A stretch of DNA of 64,000 bases, taken from positions 1-64,000 of the forward strand of contig DASWJH010000087.1 in assembly GCA_036397255.1 (NCBI GenBank). The letters run 5' to 3'. A model generated the notes under the pieces. The model saw nothing but the letters and a program-made list of their open reading frames with translations. It was not told the DNA's origin and did not search any database. Position numbers and translations under genes: made by a program. This document shows, one piece after another, positions 1 to 6,645 of this stretch. How positions within the stretch are numbered: the stretch's first letter is position 1; the number at the start of each line of letters is the position of its first letter. The DNA is from Nitrospiria bacterium (GTDB taxonomy: Bacteria > Nitrospirota > Nitrospiria > DASWJH01).

Positions 1-123
1 GCCCATGAAAACGGGGAAAAGTCAACGAATGTTGATGAAGCGTACTCGAAGATGCGAAAACAGGCGGACATCTGCGCACCATGGCGGTTCCCTCTGTCCA
101 AGTTCAATCTAAATGCGCATTAA
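1..123 (+). CDS. possible C-terminal end of a truncated gene
   Basis: Frame 1 is open from the window edge for 40 codons to a TAA at 121-123. It holds a plausible, mixed composition (a run ending in KFNLNAH). A 40-codon open stretch is not rare by chance, and I recognise no family. It could be the tail of a gene that begins outside the window, cut off just before the 66-bp repeat at 144-209. Confidence 0.2.
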   Translation, partial: AHENGEKSTNVDEAYSKMRKQADICAPWRFPLSKFNLNAH

Positions 124-143
124 AATACAGACTCTAATTAATG

Positions 144-209
144 AAGTAGTTAAATTCTTGCCTGATTTTTTTGAAAATTGCTCAAAAATAGCCAAAAAGT
201 TGACTGCTG
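144..209. repeat. 66-bp dispersed repeat, left copy
   Basis: This 66-bp block recurs in the same orientation at 61997-62062 with a single difference (C versus T near base 14). Inside it is a short inverted repeat, TTTTTGA then 7 nt then TCAAAAA. It lies between genes and shows no convincing coding frame. Near-identity over 62 kb suggests a recently spread or recombining element, or a conserved structured RNA. Confidence 0.85.
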
Positions 210-276
210 CGTTTAAATTTTAAAATGAAAAAATGTTCGTGATTTGCGGGTGGATAAAATATTTTGACCGGCCGAA

Positions 277-687
277 TCATTCCCCATCCCCCAAAATGGT
301 GCAGACCACTTTCCTTTCTTTTCGTGGCCCGTCAAATTCACAGAAAAAAATCCCCTGCCATTGGGAAAGACCCAGAACCCCGTCGATTAAAGGGATGGTC
401 TCCGATGGACCCACCAACCCGGCTTTGATATGGGCATCCCCATTATTGTCCTGCTGGTCATGAAGCCATACACCCGGGGGAACCAATTTTTTAAGACATT
501 TAATCACATCGGTCGGAACGCTCTCGTCCCAATTCTCCTGAATCATAATCGCCGCCGTGGCCCCGTGGGCGTACAGTCCCAACAAGCCGTTCTGAATCCC
601 GCTCGCTTTAACGATCGACCTCACCTTTTCCGTAATGTCCACCAGTTCATTATGGTGGTGGGTTTTCAATTGAATGATCTGCCGCAT
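277..687 (-). CDS. yjbQ: YjbQ/UPF0047 family protein
   Basis: A 136-residue protein of the YjbQ (UPF0047) family, the same length as E. coli YjbQ. Family members have been reported to have weak thiamine-phosphate synthase activity, but their true role is unsettled. Typical marks are the histidine-containing 'YAHGATAAI' segment followed by 'ENWDESV' (usually HTTA...EN.D), a 'GNGDAH'-like loop (here NNGDAHIKAGLVGPS), and the end 'WQGIFFCEFDGPRKER'. The family's usual HTT is HGA here, so one conserved residue is substituted. It stands alone, with no overlap with the toxin-antitoxin genes. Confidence 0.88.
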   Translation of the reverse strand: MRQIIQLKTHHHNELVDITEKVRSIVKASGIQNGLLGLYAHGATAAIMIQENWDESVPTDVIKCLKKLVPPGVWLHDQQDNNGDAHIKAGLVGPSETIPLIDGVLGLSQWQGIFFCEFDGPRKERKVVCTILGDGE

Positions 688-865
688 CTTTCCATTCCAT
701 TTTTTCCGGGTTATTTCTGAAGATTTTTACTTCACATTGGTCTTGAAGCGAAACGCACCCGTTGTGTTCCAAATGATCTTGAATTTTCACGACCAATTCT
801 ATGTTTCCAACTAATGCAATTGGAAAAATCCAACATCAGACGGAAATCCTGTTATAACTTCAAAC

Positions 866-1054
866 TCACTTTATGGTCGGAATTCCTAAATCCTTACATA
901 TTTTCTTAGTAAGAAAGTCATTGATTTCACGATGGCGGGGTATCGTTGAAGTTTGGTGGGTCATTGGGTTTAAGTAAACGGAGTGTCTGCCTCCTTCCCT
1001 AACAAACACACAACCATGTTTGCTCAGAGGAGCCAGAAGTTCTTTTCTCTTCAT
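866..1054 (-). CDS. hicA: HicA-family mRNA interferase toxin
   Basis: A 62-residue protein with the HicA (YcfA) double-stranded-RNA-binding-like fold. It begins KRKELLAPLSKHGC and carries the 'EGGRHSVY' segment, whose histidine is the catalytic residue of HicA ribonucleases. The C-terminal 'LTKKICKDLGIP' helix is typical. HicA cleaves mRNA and is neutralised by HicB. It lies 6 nt downstream of the HicB gene, so the two are co-transcribed in hicB-hicA order, the reverse of the classic E. coli arrangement. All family residues appear intact, so the toxin is probably functional. Confidence 0.9.
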   Translation of the reverse strand: MKRKELLAPLSKHGCVFVREGGRHSVYLNPMTHQTSTIPRHREINDFLTKKICKDLGIPTIK

Positions 1055-1060
1055 TCAGAC

Positions 1061-1282
1061 TCAGAGATTGACGGCGATGGGTTCCTTTACCACCTTTTGT
1101 CCGGACAGGCGTTTTTCAGAAAGTTTACGGTTTGTTTTGAGAATGAGGGCTAACGCTTCTTTAAGGTTCTTCCGGGCCTCTGCCAGAGTGCGGCCCTGAG
1201 TATTGACACCCGGAACTTCTTCAACATACCCAATATACCATTTTCCATGCTTCTCAAACACCGCAGTGAACTCACCTTTCAT
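1061..1282 (-). CDS. hicB: HicB-family antitoxin
   Basis: A 73-residue HicB-like antitoxin. The partial RNase H-like fold is visible in 'FTAVFEKHGKWYIGYVEEVPGVNTQGRTLAEARKNLKEAL'-type spacing: edge strand, then 'PGV.TQGRTL.EA..NL.EAL'. It has no C-terminal DNA-binding domain, as in the short HicB class, so autoregulation would need a partner. A strong ribosome-binding site (AGAGGGG) lies 6 nt before the ATG. It is the first gene of the hicB-hicA pair. Confidence 0.88.
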   Translation of the reverse strand: MKGEFTAVFEKHGKWYIGYVEEVPGVNTQGRTLAEARKNLKEALALILKTNRKLSEKRLSGQKVVKEPIAVNL

Positions 1283-1372
1283 TCGTAATCCCCTCTATTG
1301 GAATTTAATATATCATGACACCGCTTAAGGTACAAGAAGCATTAAGTGGTCGGTAATCCTATGACTCATGTG

Positions 1373-1433
1373 AATCCCTCTTTTCCCGGACAAAGGCATT
1401 GGGTCCAACTCAGCAGTCGAGTCCAGCCCACTT
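1373..1433. repeat. dispersed repeat R3, copy 1 (diverged)
   Basis: This 61-bp segment matches 4639-4699 end to end without gaps but with several substitutions. Shared blocks include 'TTTCCCGGAC' and 'TCCAGCCCACTT'. It sits in the 244-bp gap between the hicBA pair and the DUF5615 gene. It is probably a fragment of a small mobile or repeat unit whose fuller form lies at 4441-4700. Confidence 0.6.
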
Positions 1434-1526
1434 GGGTTGTTCGCGGTAAGATAAGGAATGATAGGGACAAGGATTCGCAAATGAGTGATTGCAGGAAGCA
1501 ACCTTCAACTCACAATCCGCATTCAT

Positions 1527-1886
1527 CTAATTTCCAGGCGTGCCGCTAATTCGAATTCGCCCGGGCTGAATAACCACAAAACACCCAGGAAGTTTTGCTC
1601 CCCGCTGTTTCACTAGCGTGACAACCTCTTTAGCAATCTTAAGACGAGCTGAAGGCTGGTATCGGAGAAAAATCACACCATGTGTGTCCTTACCATGGGC
1701 AAACACAAGTTGGCCGAAGTCTTTATCTTCTGTAATGAGGATTCTTTCTTGTTGAGAGGCAAAATTGAGTATTTGAGCATCATCTGCTCGGGGGGAAATT
1801 TCGGAAACGGCCAAGACATCATGGCCTGCGTTTCGGAGAGCTCGAACCACCGCAAAGTCGCAGCTTTCGTCCGCAAGAAAACGCAC
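1527..1886 (-). CDS. DUF5615 PIN-like toxin
   Basis: A 119-residue PIN-like protein of the DUF5615 family, the putative nuclease partner of DUF433 antitoxins. It shows the early acidic residues 'FLADESCD', then 'GHDVLAVSE', 'ADDAQIL' and 'LITEDKDFGQLVF'; the Asp/Glu residues in these motifs build the PIN metal site. It starts 3 nt after the stop of the DUF433 gene, so the two are translationally linked. The family role as a toxin is inferred from its genetic pairing and PIN fold. Confidence 0.9.
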   Translation of the reverse strand: MRFLADESCDFAVVRALRNAGHDVLAVSEISPRADDAQILNFASQQERILITEDKDFGQLVFAHGKDTHGVIFLRYQPSARLKIAKEVVTLVKQRGAKLPGCFVVIQPGRIRISGTPGN

Positions 1887-1889
1887 AAT

Positions 1890-2141
1890 TTATTTCCTGA
1901 TCGACCTCTTCGTTGATTCCAAAATCACCGTCTCTTCGTGGGCCAAAGTATCCGCCGCGTATCCAATTGCAGCCTGAATATCCTCGCGTGTGAGTCTGGG
2001 ATAAGCATCAAGAAGATCTGTTAGGGTGGCTCCCTCGCTGAGCTTTCGTAGAATCAACTCCACCGTAATCCGTGTTCCCCGAATGACGGGCTTTCCCATC
2101 ATCACCTTAGGATTAACCTCGATTCGATCTGTGATGGTCAT
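1890..2141 (-). CDS. DUF433 antitoxin
   Basis: An 83-residue DUF433 protein. The hallmark 'NPKVMMGKPVIRGTRITVELIL' segment is followed by 'LTDLLDAYPRLTREDIQAAIGYA', a winged helix-like fold used as a DNA-binding antitoxin. It is the first gene of a two-gene cassette with the DUF5615 nuclease. A consensus-like promoter (2179-2207) and a GGAGG ribosome-binding site precede the ATG, so the cassette carries its own promoter. Confidence 0.9.
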   Translation of the reverse strand: MTITDRIEVNPKVMMGKPVIRGTRITVELILRKLSEGATLTDLLDAYPRLTREDIQAAIGYAADTLAHEETVILESTKRSIRK

Positions 2142-2178
2142 GCAAACCTCCGAAAAACTCTTTAATCGTAATGCTTTT

Positions 2179-2207
2179 AGAATACATTCTCATAAGGGTA
2201 TTTGCAA
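2179..2207 (-). promoter_or_regulatory. sigma70-type promoter of the DUF433/DUF5615 cassette
   Basis: On the minus strand TTGCAA (2207-2202) and TATTCT (2184-2179) are separated by exactly 17 nt. They sit 38 nt before the DUF433 start codon at 2141. Fit to the consensus is good. No start-site data are available. Confidence 0.6.
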
Positions 2208-2270
2208 GCCATTATCCTCCAAATACATTTAAGCACTTTCCAATGGCGCGCGCAGGGCAAGAGTTAGGGC

Positions 2271-2436
2271 GGTGTTGAGAAAATAAATCTGTCCCCGGAT
2301 TAAGAAGCGACCGTGATATATCCCACAGACGTGGAAGGTTTAGGAACAGGCAGGTTGTCTTCTCTAAGTCCTTCAATGTGAAGCATGATTGCCTTCTTCA
2401 TTCTCTTCATGGTTTCTGCTGGCGTCCGTCCTGTTG
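2271..2436. repeat. 166-bp direct repeat, copy 1
   Basis: Matches 3434-3599 over 166 bp with about two substitutions. It begins in the R1 motif (GGTGTTGAGAAAATAA) and runs through the 3' half of a hicB gene, ending abruptly at 'CCTGTTG'. After this point the two copies diverge completely. Copy 2 belongs to a complete hicB, so copy 1 is the derived duplicate. Confidence 0.9.
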
Positions 2437-2620
2437 GGATTTCAAGAAAACCAAGTACGGACAGCATAGCTGAAAGATAAGCTCGACCCGCCCCCCCCAG
2501 CCCAAAGGTCCATGTTCCATACTTTTCCTTTCCCGAACAGAGGATAGGATTCAACAAAGCAAGAAGGCAGGTACAGAATGGTACAGTCCCGGCAATTTTT
2601 CTATGATTACGACGATCCAC
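2300..2620 (-). pseudogene. truncated hicB remnant fused to unrelated sequence
   Basis: An open frame of 106 codons whose last 46 or so residues (from GRTPAETMKRMKK to GYITVAS) duplicate the C-terminal part of the complete HicB at 3463-3678. The first 60 residues match no HicB and are partly translation of repeat R2 (ending GAGRAYLS). The N-terminal strands needed for a HicB fold are absent, so this is a gene fragment left by the 166-bp duplication. Confidence 0.75.
2473..2519. repeat. dispersed repeat R2, copy 1
   Basis: A 47-bp segment starting GAAAGATAAGCTCGACCC matches 4445-4491 with a few substitutions. It contains a run of seven C. Its reverse complement translates to the same short tail (GRAYLS) in both copies, which is why small open frames appear over it. 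It is probably part of a non-autonomous repeat element. Confidence 0.75.
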
Positions 2621-2716
2621 AGAAGGAAATTTGATCTGATATCGGATGCGCTAAGACTGGTACTCTAGTTCAGAAAGGTGCCTTCAACCAATTTCGGCGT
2701 TCGAGGCGCAAAAGTC

Positions 2717-2737
2717 GGGCAGGTGTTGAGAAAATAA
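2717..2737. repeat. R1 short repeat
   Basis: The 21-mer GGGCAGGTGTTGAGAAAATAA occurs here and identically at 3429-3449. A copy lacking one base lies at 2267-2286. Each copy lies 13-33 bp beyond the stop codon of the last minus-strand gene in a cassette (or of a cassette remnant), so R1 marks cassette ends in this island. Confidence 0.75.
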
Positions 2738-2750
2738 GCTGGATTCAGGG

Positions 2751-3008
2751 TCAACGATAAACGTCCCTGCGGTGCCGGACACCCAGGATGCTGACAACGC
2801 CGGCCTTGCGATCCACGGTGTAGACAATTCGGTAATCCCCTTGACGCACGCGATAGAGATTCTCTTCACCGACCAGTTTTTTAACGCTCACAGGGTGCGG
2901 CTGGTGGGCCAACGATTGAATGGTTTTGTCGATTCTGACGAGATCTTTTTTGGGGATTCGGTCCAGATCCTTGAGCACCCGCTTTTCATAGCGGAGGACA
3001 TACCTCAT
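2751..3008 (-). CDS. RelE/ParE-family toxin
   Basis: An 85-residue toxin of the RelE superfamily. It shows 'YEKRVLKDLDRIPKKD' at the N-terminus, then 'HPVSVKKLVGEENLYRVRQGDYRIVYTVD' and the terminal 'VSILGVRHRRDVYR'. The 'LYRVRQGDYRIVY' core and the closing 'RHR..VY' carry the basic and tyrosine residues used for ribosome-dependent mRNA cleavage in RelE. Its start overlaps the upstream antitoxin stop by 4 nt, the usual coupling of relBE-type pairs. Confidence 0.93.
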   Translation of the reverse strand: MRYVLRYEKRVLKDLDRIPKKDLVRIDKTIQSLAHQPHPVSVKKLVGEENLYRVRQGDYRIVYTVDRKAGVVSILGVRHRRDVYR

Positions 3009-3265
3009 TTTTTTCCGAGGCGTCGTCGGATATAGCGGTCGTATTCCTCTCGCGAGATGAACTCGGCATCGGCCAATCGCTCATGGGCCATCGCAATGTC
3101 CTTGATCTCTTCCTCCATCTCACCCAATTTATCCTGAAGCGCACTTTTCACAAAATGGCTCATCTTTAGCCCATGCTCCAGGCAGAAACGATTCATGCGA
3201 TCTTTGAGTTCCTTTGGAATTCGGGCCCCGAGGGCCACTTTCCCTTCTTTTACCTTGGCCTTCAT
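3005..3265 (-). CDS. RelB/CopG-like antitoxin
   Basis: An 86-residue antitoxin paired with the RelE toxin by a 4-nt overlap. Residues 8-50 resemble a ribbon-helix-helix DNA-binding domain ('KVALGARIPKELKDRMNRFCLEHGLKMSHFVKSAL' spacing), and the charged C-terminal helix would wrap the toxin. A promoter with paired GATATC palindromes (3291-3320) lies just upstream, fitting autorepression by the complex. Confidence 0.82.
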   Translation of the reverse strand: MKAKVKEGKVALGARIPKELKDRMNRFCLEHGLKMSHFVKSALQDKLGEMEEEIKDIAMAHERLADAEFISREEYDRYIRRRLGKK

Positions 3266-3290
3266 CTCATTCTCTTCCGCTTAGAATCAA

Positions 3291-3320
3291 ACGATATCAC
3301 ATGATATCATTTGGTGTCAA
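3291..3320 (-). promoter_or_regulatory. promoter with twin-palindrome operator of the relBE-like pair
   Basis: On the minus strand TTGACA (3320-3315) is followed 18 nt later by TATCGT (3296-3291). Two GATATC palindromes at 3293-3298 and 3303-3308 lie 10 bp apart, one helical turn, between and over the promoter elements. This arrangement fits cooperative binding of a ribbon-helix-helix antitoxin that would block RNA polymerase. The operator role is inferred. Confidence 0.5.
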
Positions 3321-3433
3321 GTATATCCAGGACAATAAACTCATTCATACCCCCTTTAGGCTTACCCGCCGCGTTTATTCTCATTTCGACAGAGTCCCCC
3401 AACTCATGTCACGCACCTGGAAAGAACCGGGCA

Positions 3434-3599
3434 GGTGTTGAGAAAATAAATCTGTCCCCGGATTAAGAAGCGACCGTGATATATCCCACAGACGTGGAAG
3501 GTTTAGGAACAGGCAGGTGGTCTTCTCTAAGTCCTTCAATGTGAAGAATGATTGCCTTCTTCATTCTCTTCATGGTTTCTGCTGGCGTCCGTCCTGTTG
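3434..3599. repeat. 166-bp direct repeat, copy 2
   Basis: The parental copy of the duplication also found at 2271-2436. It covers the R1 motif, 13 bp of spacer beyond it, and codons 26-71 of the complete hicB gene. Confidence 0.9.
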
Positions 3600-3678
3600 C
3601 AACACAACCGGGAATATCCGGACTATAGGCTGAGTAATTCCCTTTAGCTTTTTCGATGACGATAGGGTACTTCATCAT
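3463..3678 (-). CDS. orphan HicB-family antitoxin
   Basis: A 71-residue HicB-like protein with the classic pattern 'YPIVIEKAKGNYSAYSPDIPGCVATGRTPAETMKRMKKAI..HIEGL' and the tail 'PVPKPSTSVGYITVAS'. No HicA gene lies on either side: upstream is the MNT/HEPN pair (25-nt gap), downstream are repeat R1 and the RelE cassette. It may act in trans on another HicA, or be the survivor of a lost pair. Its 3' half was duplicated to 2271-2436. Confidence 0.88.
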   Translation of the reverse strand: MMKYPIVIEKAKGNYSAYSPDIPGCVATGRTPAETMKRMKKAIILHIEGLREDHLPVPKPSTSVGYITVAS

Positions 3679-3703
3679 TTTCTCTCCTTCAACCCGGCTT
3701 GTT

Positions 3704-4044
3704 TTAAGATGCTGTTTTTTGTAAAAGTGTTTCGACAGCCTGTTTCAACTTAGGCAATCGATTTTCGATCACATCCCAGACAATGGGCAAATCCACACCA
3801 AGGTAATCGTGGATAAGTACATCCCTCATTCCTGCAATTTTCCCCCATTCTATTTCCGGATGCTGGGTACGTAGAGCGGAGGAGAGCCTCTTTACCGCTT
3901 CGCCGATAATTTCGAGATTTCGCAGGACAGCATCCTGAATGATGCGTTGACGGAAAAATGCCTCGCGGCCTCCTGTTGTATAGGATTGGATTTGCAGAAT
4001 GGCGTCAAGGATGTGCTGAAGGTAGACACACGGTCATCTTTCAT
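3704..4044 (-). pseudogene. hepT: HepT-type HEPN toxin, frameshifted near codon 5
   Basis: The ATG at 4044 overlaps the nucleotidyltransferase stop (ATGA) and gives MKDDRV, the usual HepT start. A GTGTGT tract (4026-4031) then shifts the frame. Removing one GT restores 'RVYLQHILDAI' and an open frame to the TAA at 3704. The restored protein keeps the HEPN ribonuclease motif R-x4-H (RDVLIH). As written, only about 10 residues would be made before an unrelated reading. It may be an inactivated toxin, a phase-variable tract, or a sequencing error. Confidence 0.8.
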
Positions 4045-4331
4045 AGAGGTACCGCATCGTGGAGAATCCGTTCCCGGAGGTAGGGGCTTAAGGCTCTTTC
4101 AGTAACAATATCGACCTTCCGAGCCAGCAACGTCTCCAATTCCTGCTTAAGGCCGATCAGATCAAGGAGATCCCTTCCGGGTTCAAATTCCACGAGCAGG
4201 TCCAGGTCACTTTTCTCAGTGGCCTTGCCATGAGCAAAAGAACCAAAGACCTTCAACCGCACCGCACCATTTTTACGCGCGATACGGTGTATCTCTTCTG
4301 CTTTCTCTCGTAGGAGATTGTTAGTATCCAT
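4041..4331 (-). CDS. mntA: MNT-type nucleotidyltransferase antitoxin
   Basis: A 96-residue minimal nucleotidyltransferase. It carries the GSx10DxD signature as 'GSFAHGKATEKSDLDLLV', with a further acidic residue in 'KVDIV'. Antitoxins of this class (MntA) AMPylate the HEPN toxin HepT on a tyrosine. The stop overlaps the hepT ATG by 4 nt. All catalytic residues are present, while its HepT partner is frameshifted, leaving an intact antitoxin beside a broken toxin. Confidence 0.92.
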   Translation of the reverse strand: MDTNNLLREKAEEIHRIARKNGAVRLKVFGSFAHGKATEKSDLDLLVEFEPGRDLLDLIGLKQELETLLARKVDIVTERALSPYLRERILHDAVPL

Positions 4332-4444
4332 GGTTACTCCTTGTTATTGTTTACTTTATCAGGAGACAGATTACCTTGCAAGAACTATCCTGGCACACCT
4401 CACCTCCAGGGTAGGTCTTCCAAATAATCTATATATAATCTTAT

Positions 4445-4491
4445 GAAAGATAAGCTCGACCCGACCCCCCAGCCCGAAGGTTGATGTTCCA
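4445..4491. repeat. dispersed repeat R2, copy 2
   Basis: A 47-bp match to 2473-2519 with a few substitutions, in the same orientation. Confidence 0.75.
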
Positions 4492-4638
4492 GGTAAGAAA
4501 TCCTGGGATCAGAGAAATCTCAAATCCCATGGAGACCATTCTGAAACAAAGTCTTAACATCCGAGCTAGGGCGGTGCCCATTGCTCTCGAAACTCGATTC
4601 AACAGCCAGGTCAATCGGTTAGTTCTATTGTTCATAGA

Positions 4639-4699
4639 AATCCCTCCTTTCCCGGACTGAGGAATCGGGTCCGACTCGGGGGTCGAATCCAGCCCACTT
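4639..4699. repeat. dispersed repeat R3, copy 2
   Basis: A 61-bp ungapped, diverged match to 1373-1433 in the same orientation. Confidence 0.6.
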
Positions 4700-4756
4700 C
4701 TTATTTATTTCATTTTGCTTGTTTACTCCAGTTGTTTTCGGTTAATTATGACCCTA

Positions 4757-5470
4757 TCAACTTTTGAGGACCTGCTGATTATCAATTGAAAACATAATTT
4801 GGTTTATAAGCATCATGATACACTCGATTTCATAAACCGGTCTATCGCGTAAATTATGCATTTCATCGTTGCGTGCCCAGGCATATAAACCCTTTGCAAT
4901 ATCGCGAAAACCCCCTTGCTTATCCTTTTCCGTGTGCACACGAATAAGCCCTGAGTTATTATCAAATAATTTCTGCATTAGATTTATACCGTCGATTTGG
5001 GAACCTTCAAGTAGTGGGAAACGACGTTTAGCAAGTTCACGGATTATTACAAAACCTTTCCGAATTACCGAATCAAATTCCCCAACGGCAATGAGATCTC
5101 CACACTCTTCTCTGAATCTCGGGTGAATAGATGGATTGGCCATTATATGATTTTTAAACTCATTCCGAATAATCGGTATATCAAACTCAACAATATCTCT
5201 AAGGTTATGAGGTACAAGCTTATGCCTGTCTGTACCGATATACCTCTTAACAAACCACAAATGACGATTGAAAGCTTCAACTCTTTCAATCACAGTTTTA
5301 TTTTGTGGAAAGTATTTAATTATTGGCAAAAAGGTCTTTTCCAATAGATCTATCTTAGGTATTGCATCATTGAATCGTTTCTTGCGCCTCTTTGTAATAT
5401 TTAAAAGCTCTTTTGCCAAGCCCCAACTATGTTCTAACGCGTCAAGTACTATGATTTCTGTATAAGTCAT
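4757..5470 (-). CDS. Ymh-like (TIGR02391-type) protein in the type I R-M operon
   Basis: A 237-residue soluble protein. The C-terminal third, with 'NNSGLIRVHTEKDKQGGFRDIAKGLYAWARNDEMHNL', resembles the Ymh/TIGR02391 domain found next to restriction and abortive-infection genes; the 'RN...H' portion is its conserved core. The N-terminal two thirds are helical and unrecognised. It follows hsdS by 74 bp on the same strand, so it is probably the last gene of the R-M operon. A defence-accessory role is inferred from context; no enzymatic function can be assigned. Confidence 0.6.
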   Translation of the reverse strand: MTYTEIIVLDALEHSWGLAKELLNITKRRKKRFNDAIPKIDLLEKTFLPIIKYFPQNKTVIERVEAFNRHLWFVKRYIGTDRHKLVPHNLRDIVEFDIPIIRNEFKNHIMANPSIHPRFREECGDLIAVGEFDSVIRKGFVIIRELAKRRFPLLEGSQIDGINLMQKLFDNNSGLIRVHTEKDKQGGFRDIAKGLYAWARNDEMHNLRDRPVYEIECIMMLINQIMFSIDNQQVLKS

Positions 5471-5544
5471 TGCAGGCTCCCAAAGGTATGGCTATCCCAA
5501 AAGTGTCTCTCTTAATCTACTAAATTTATTAATTTCGAGACTGG

Positions 5545-6645
5545 TCACATTACTAATTCCCCACTAAAGGCCTTTTGCATCATGGATTGGAAGAGGGTTT
5601 CCAATTCCTGTTCGCTCTGGCGCTGTGTTTCGCGGAGGGTTTCGATCTTTTCCATCATGGAAGCGAATTTTCGTTGTTCGGAAAGTGGAGGAACCAGTAT
5701 TTTTAAATCAAGAATATCATTGTCGCTCACAGCAGGATAACTGGCACCCTTTGCAATTTTCGATAATTTCTGAACAAAGAGATTGCTCTTACAAATTTCA
5801 GATAAATACTCCTTCACCGCGGCCTTTTTGTTCACACGAAGCACACAAAAGCCCGTGGACCCTATTGGGTTGTTTAATCCTGCAGGAACAATCGCAACCG
5901 CATTTAAATTCGGCCGCACTGTTGAAACGAGTATATCTCCCTCCTGGATTATCTGTCTTGCTCTACTCGGTATTTCGTTGCCGGAAAGCCTGCTCAAACG
6001 TTTTACTCTCTTATGGACATTATCGATTGAAGATATGTCAACATAAGTGATTTCTTTGGTAGGAAATGAACTTGAACTAATGTTTTGAACCTTTTCCACA
6101 ACGCTTCGGATTGTATCAACTCGCCACCCCTTTCGGTTCGTGACTAGCTCGCCGAACATTTGGAGGAAGGCGGCTTGGAGGAATTGGTCGGTGAGGCGGA
6201 GAGTTTCCCGGCGTTTGCGGCGGGCATGGTCTGCTTTTTCCAGAATGGCCGCGATTTCTTTTTGGGCCAATATCGGAGGGACAGGAACCTTTAAAGCTTT
6301 TAGTCGAGTTTGTGTAATTAGAGGTTGGGAGGTCCCTGATCTTAACAAATCAAAATTTACCGATCTTAAGTAGAACAGCAAATATTCCTGAGCAATTTGG
6401 GGATTTGGAGTAGCGATGAGTGCGTTATCAGTGATCCAGCTTTTGCCAGTGTAATAATTTATTGCGCCACAAGCGCCAACCCTACCAATGGTTATAACTG
6501 GCCCTTCATGGTTAAATTCATTTGTACGACCAATTTCTCCATTTGAACCTAATACAGGATATAGTCCATCTTTATTGAACCTCTGCTTCGGCAAAAATTC
6601 TCCACTCGAAAGAGACACTAATTCCTCTAAACGGGCAACATTCAC
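5545..6645 (-). CDS. hsdS: type I restriction-modification specificity subunit HsdS
   Basis: A 366-residue HsdS with two target-recognition domains. The first half shows 'ITDNALIATPN' and 'SQPLITQTRLKALKVPVPPILAQKEI', the end of a recognition domain and start of the conserved helix. The second shows 'KGASYPAVSDNDILDLKILVPPLSEQRKF' followed by the second helix. HsdS binds the bipartite DNA site and assembles with HsdM and HsdR. It overlaps the hsdM stop by 4 nt. The length is somewhat below the usual 400 or so, but both halves look complete. Confidence 0.93.
   Translation of the reverse strand: MNVARLEELVSLSSGEFLPKQRFNKDGLYPVLGSNGEIGRTNEFNHEGPVITIGRVGACGAINYYTGKSWITDNALIATPNPQIAQEYLLFYLRSVNFDLLRSGTSQPLITQTRLKALKVPVPPILAQKEIAAILEKADHARRKRRETLRLTDQFLQAAFLQMFGELVTNRKGWRVDTIRSVVEKVQNISSSSFPTKEITYVDISSIDNVHKRVKRLSRLSGNEIPSRARQIIQEGDILVSTVRPNLNAVAIVPAGLNNPIGSTGFCVLRVNKKAAVKEYLSEICKSNLFVQKLSKIAKGASYPAVSDNDILDLKILVPPLSEQRKFASMMEKIETLRETQRQSEQELETLFQSMMQKAFSGELVM

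Larger units (their letters stand above)
4332..4756. other. gene-free segment with repeats R2 and R3
   Basis: No convincing gene lies here. It contains R2 (4445-4491) and R3 (4639-4699) on the same side of one another about 150 bp apart; both recur as separate fragments at 2473 and 1373. The 4441-4700 unit may be a small non-autonomous element. A 64-codon frame at 4441-4635 is mainly a translation of the repeat. Confidence 0.55.

Noticed and set aside
866-4331. Integron cassette array
   Set aside because: No integrase and no imperfect palindromic attC sites; R1 is a plain direct repeat.
4441-4635. 64-codon frame ending GSGRAYLS
   Set aside because: It largely translates repeat R2; a second frame at 2300-2620 contains the same translated tail.
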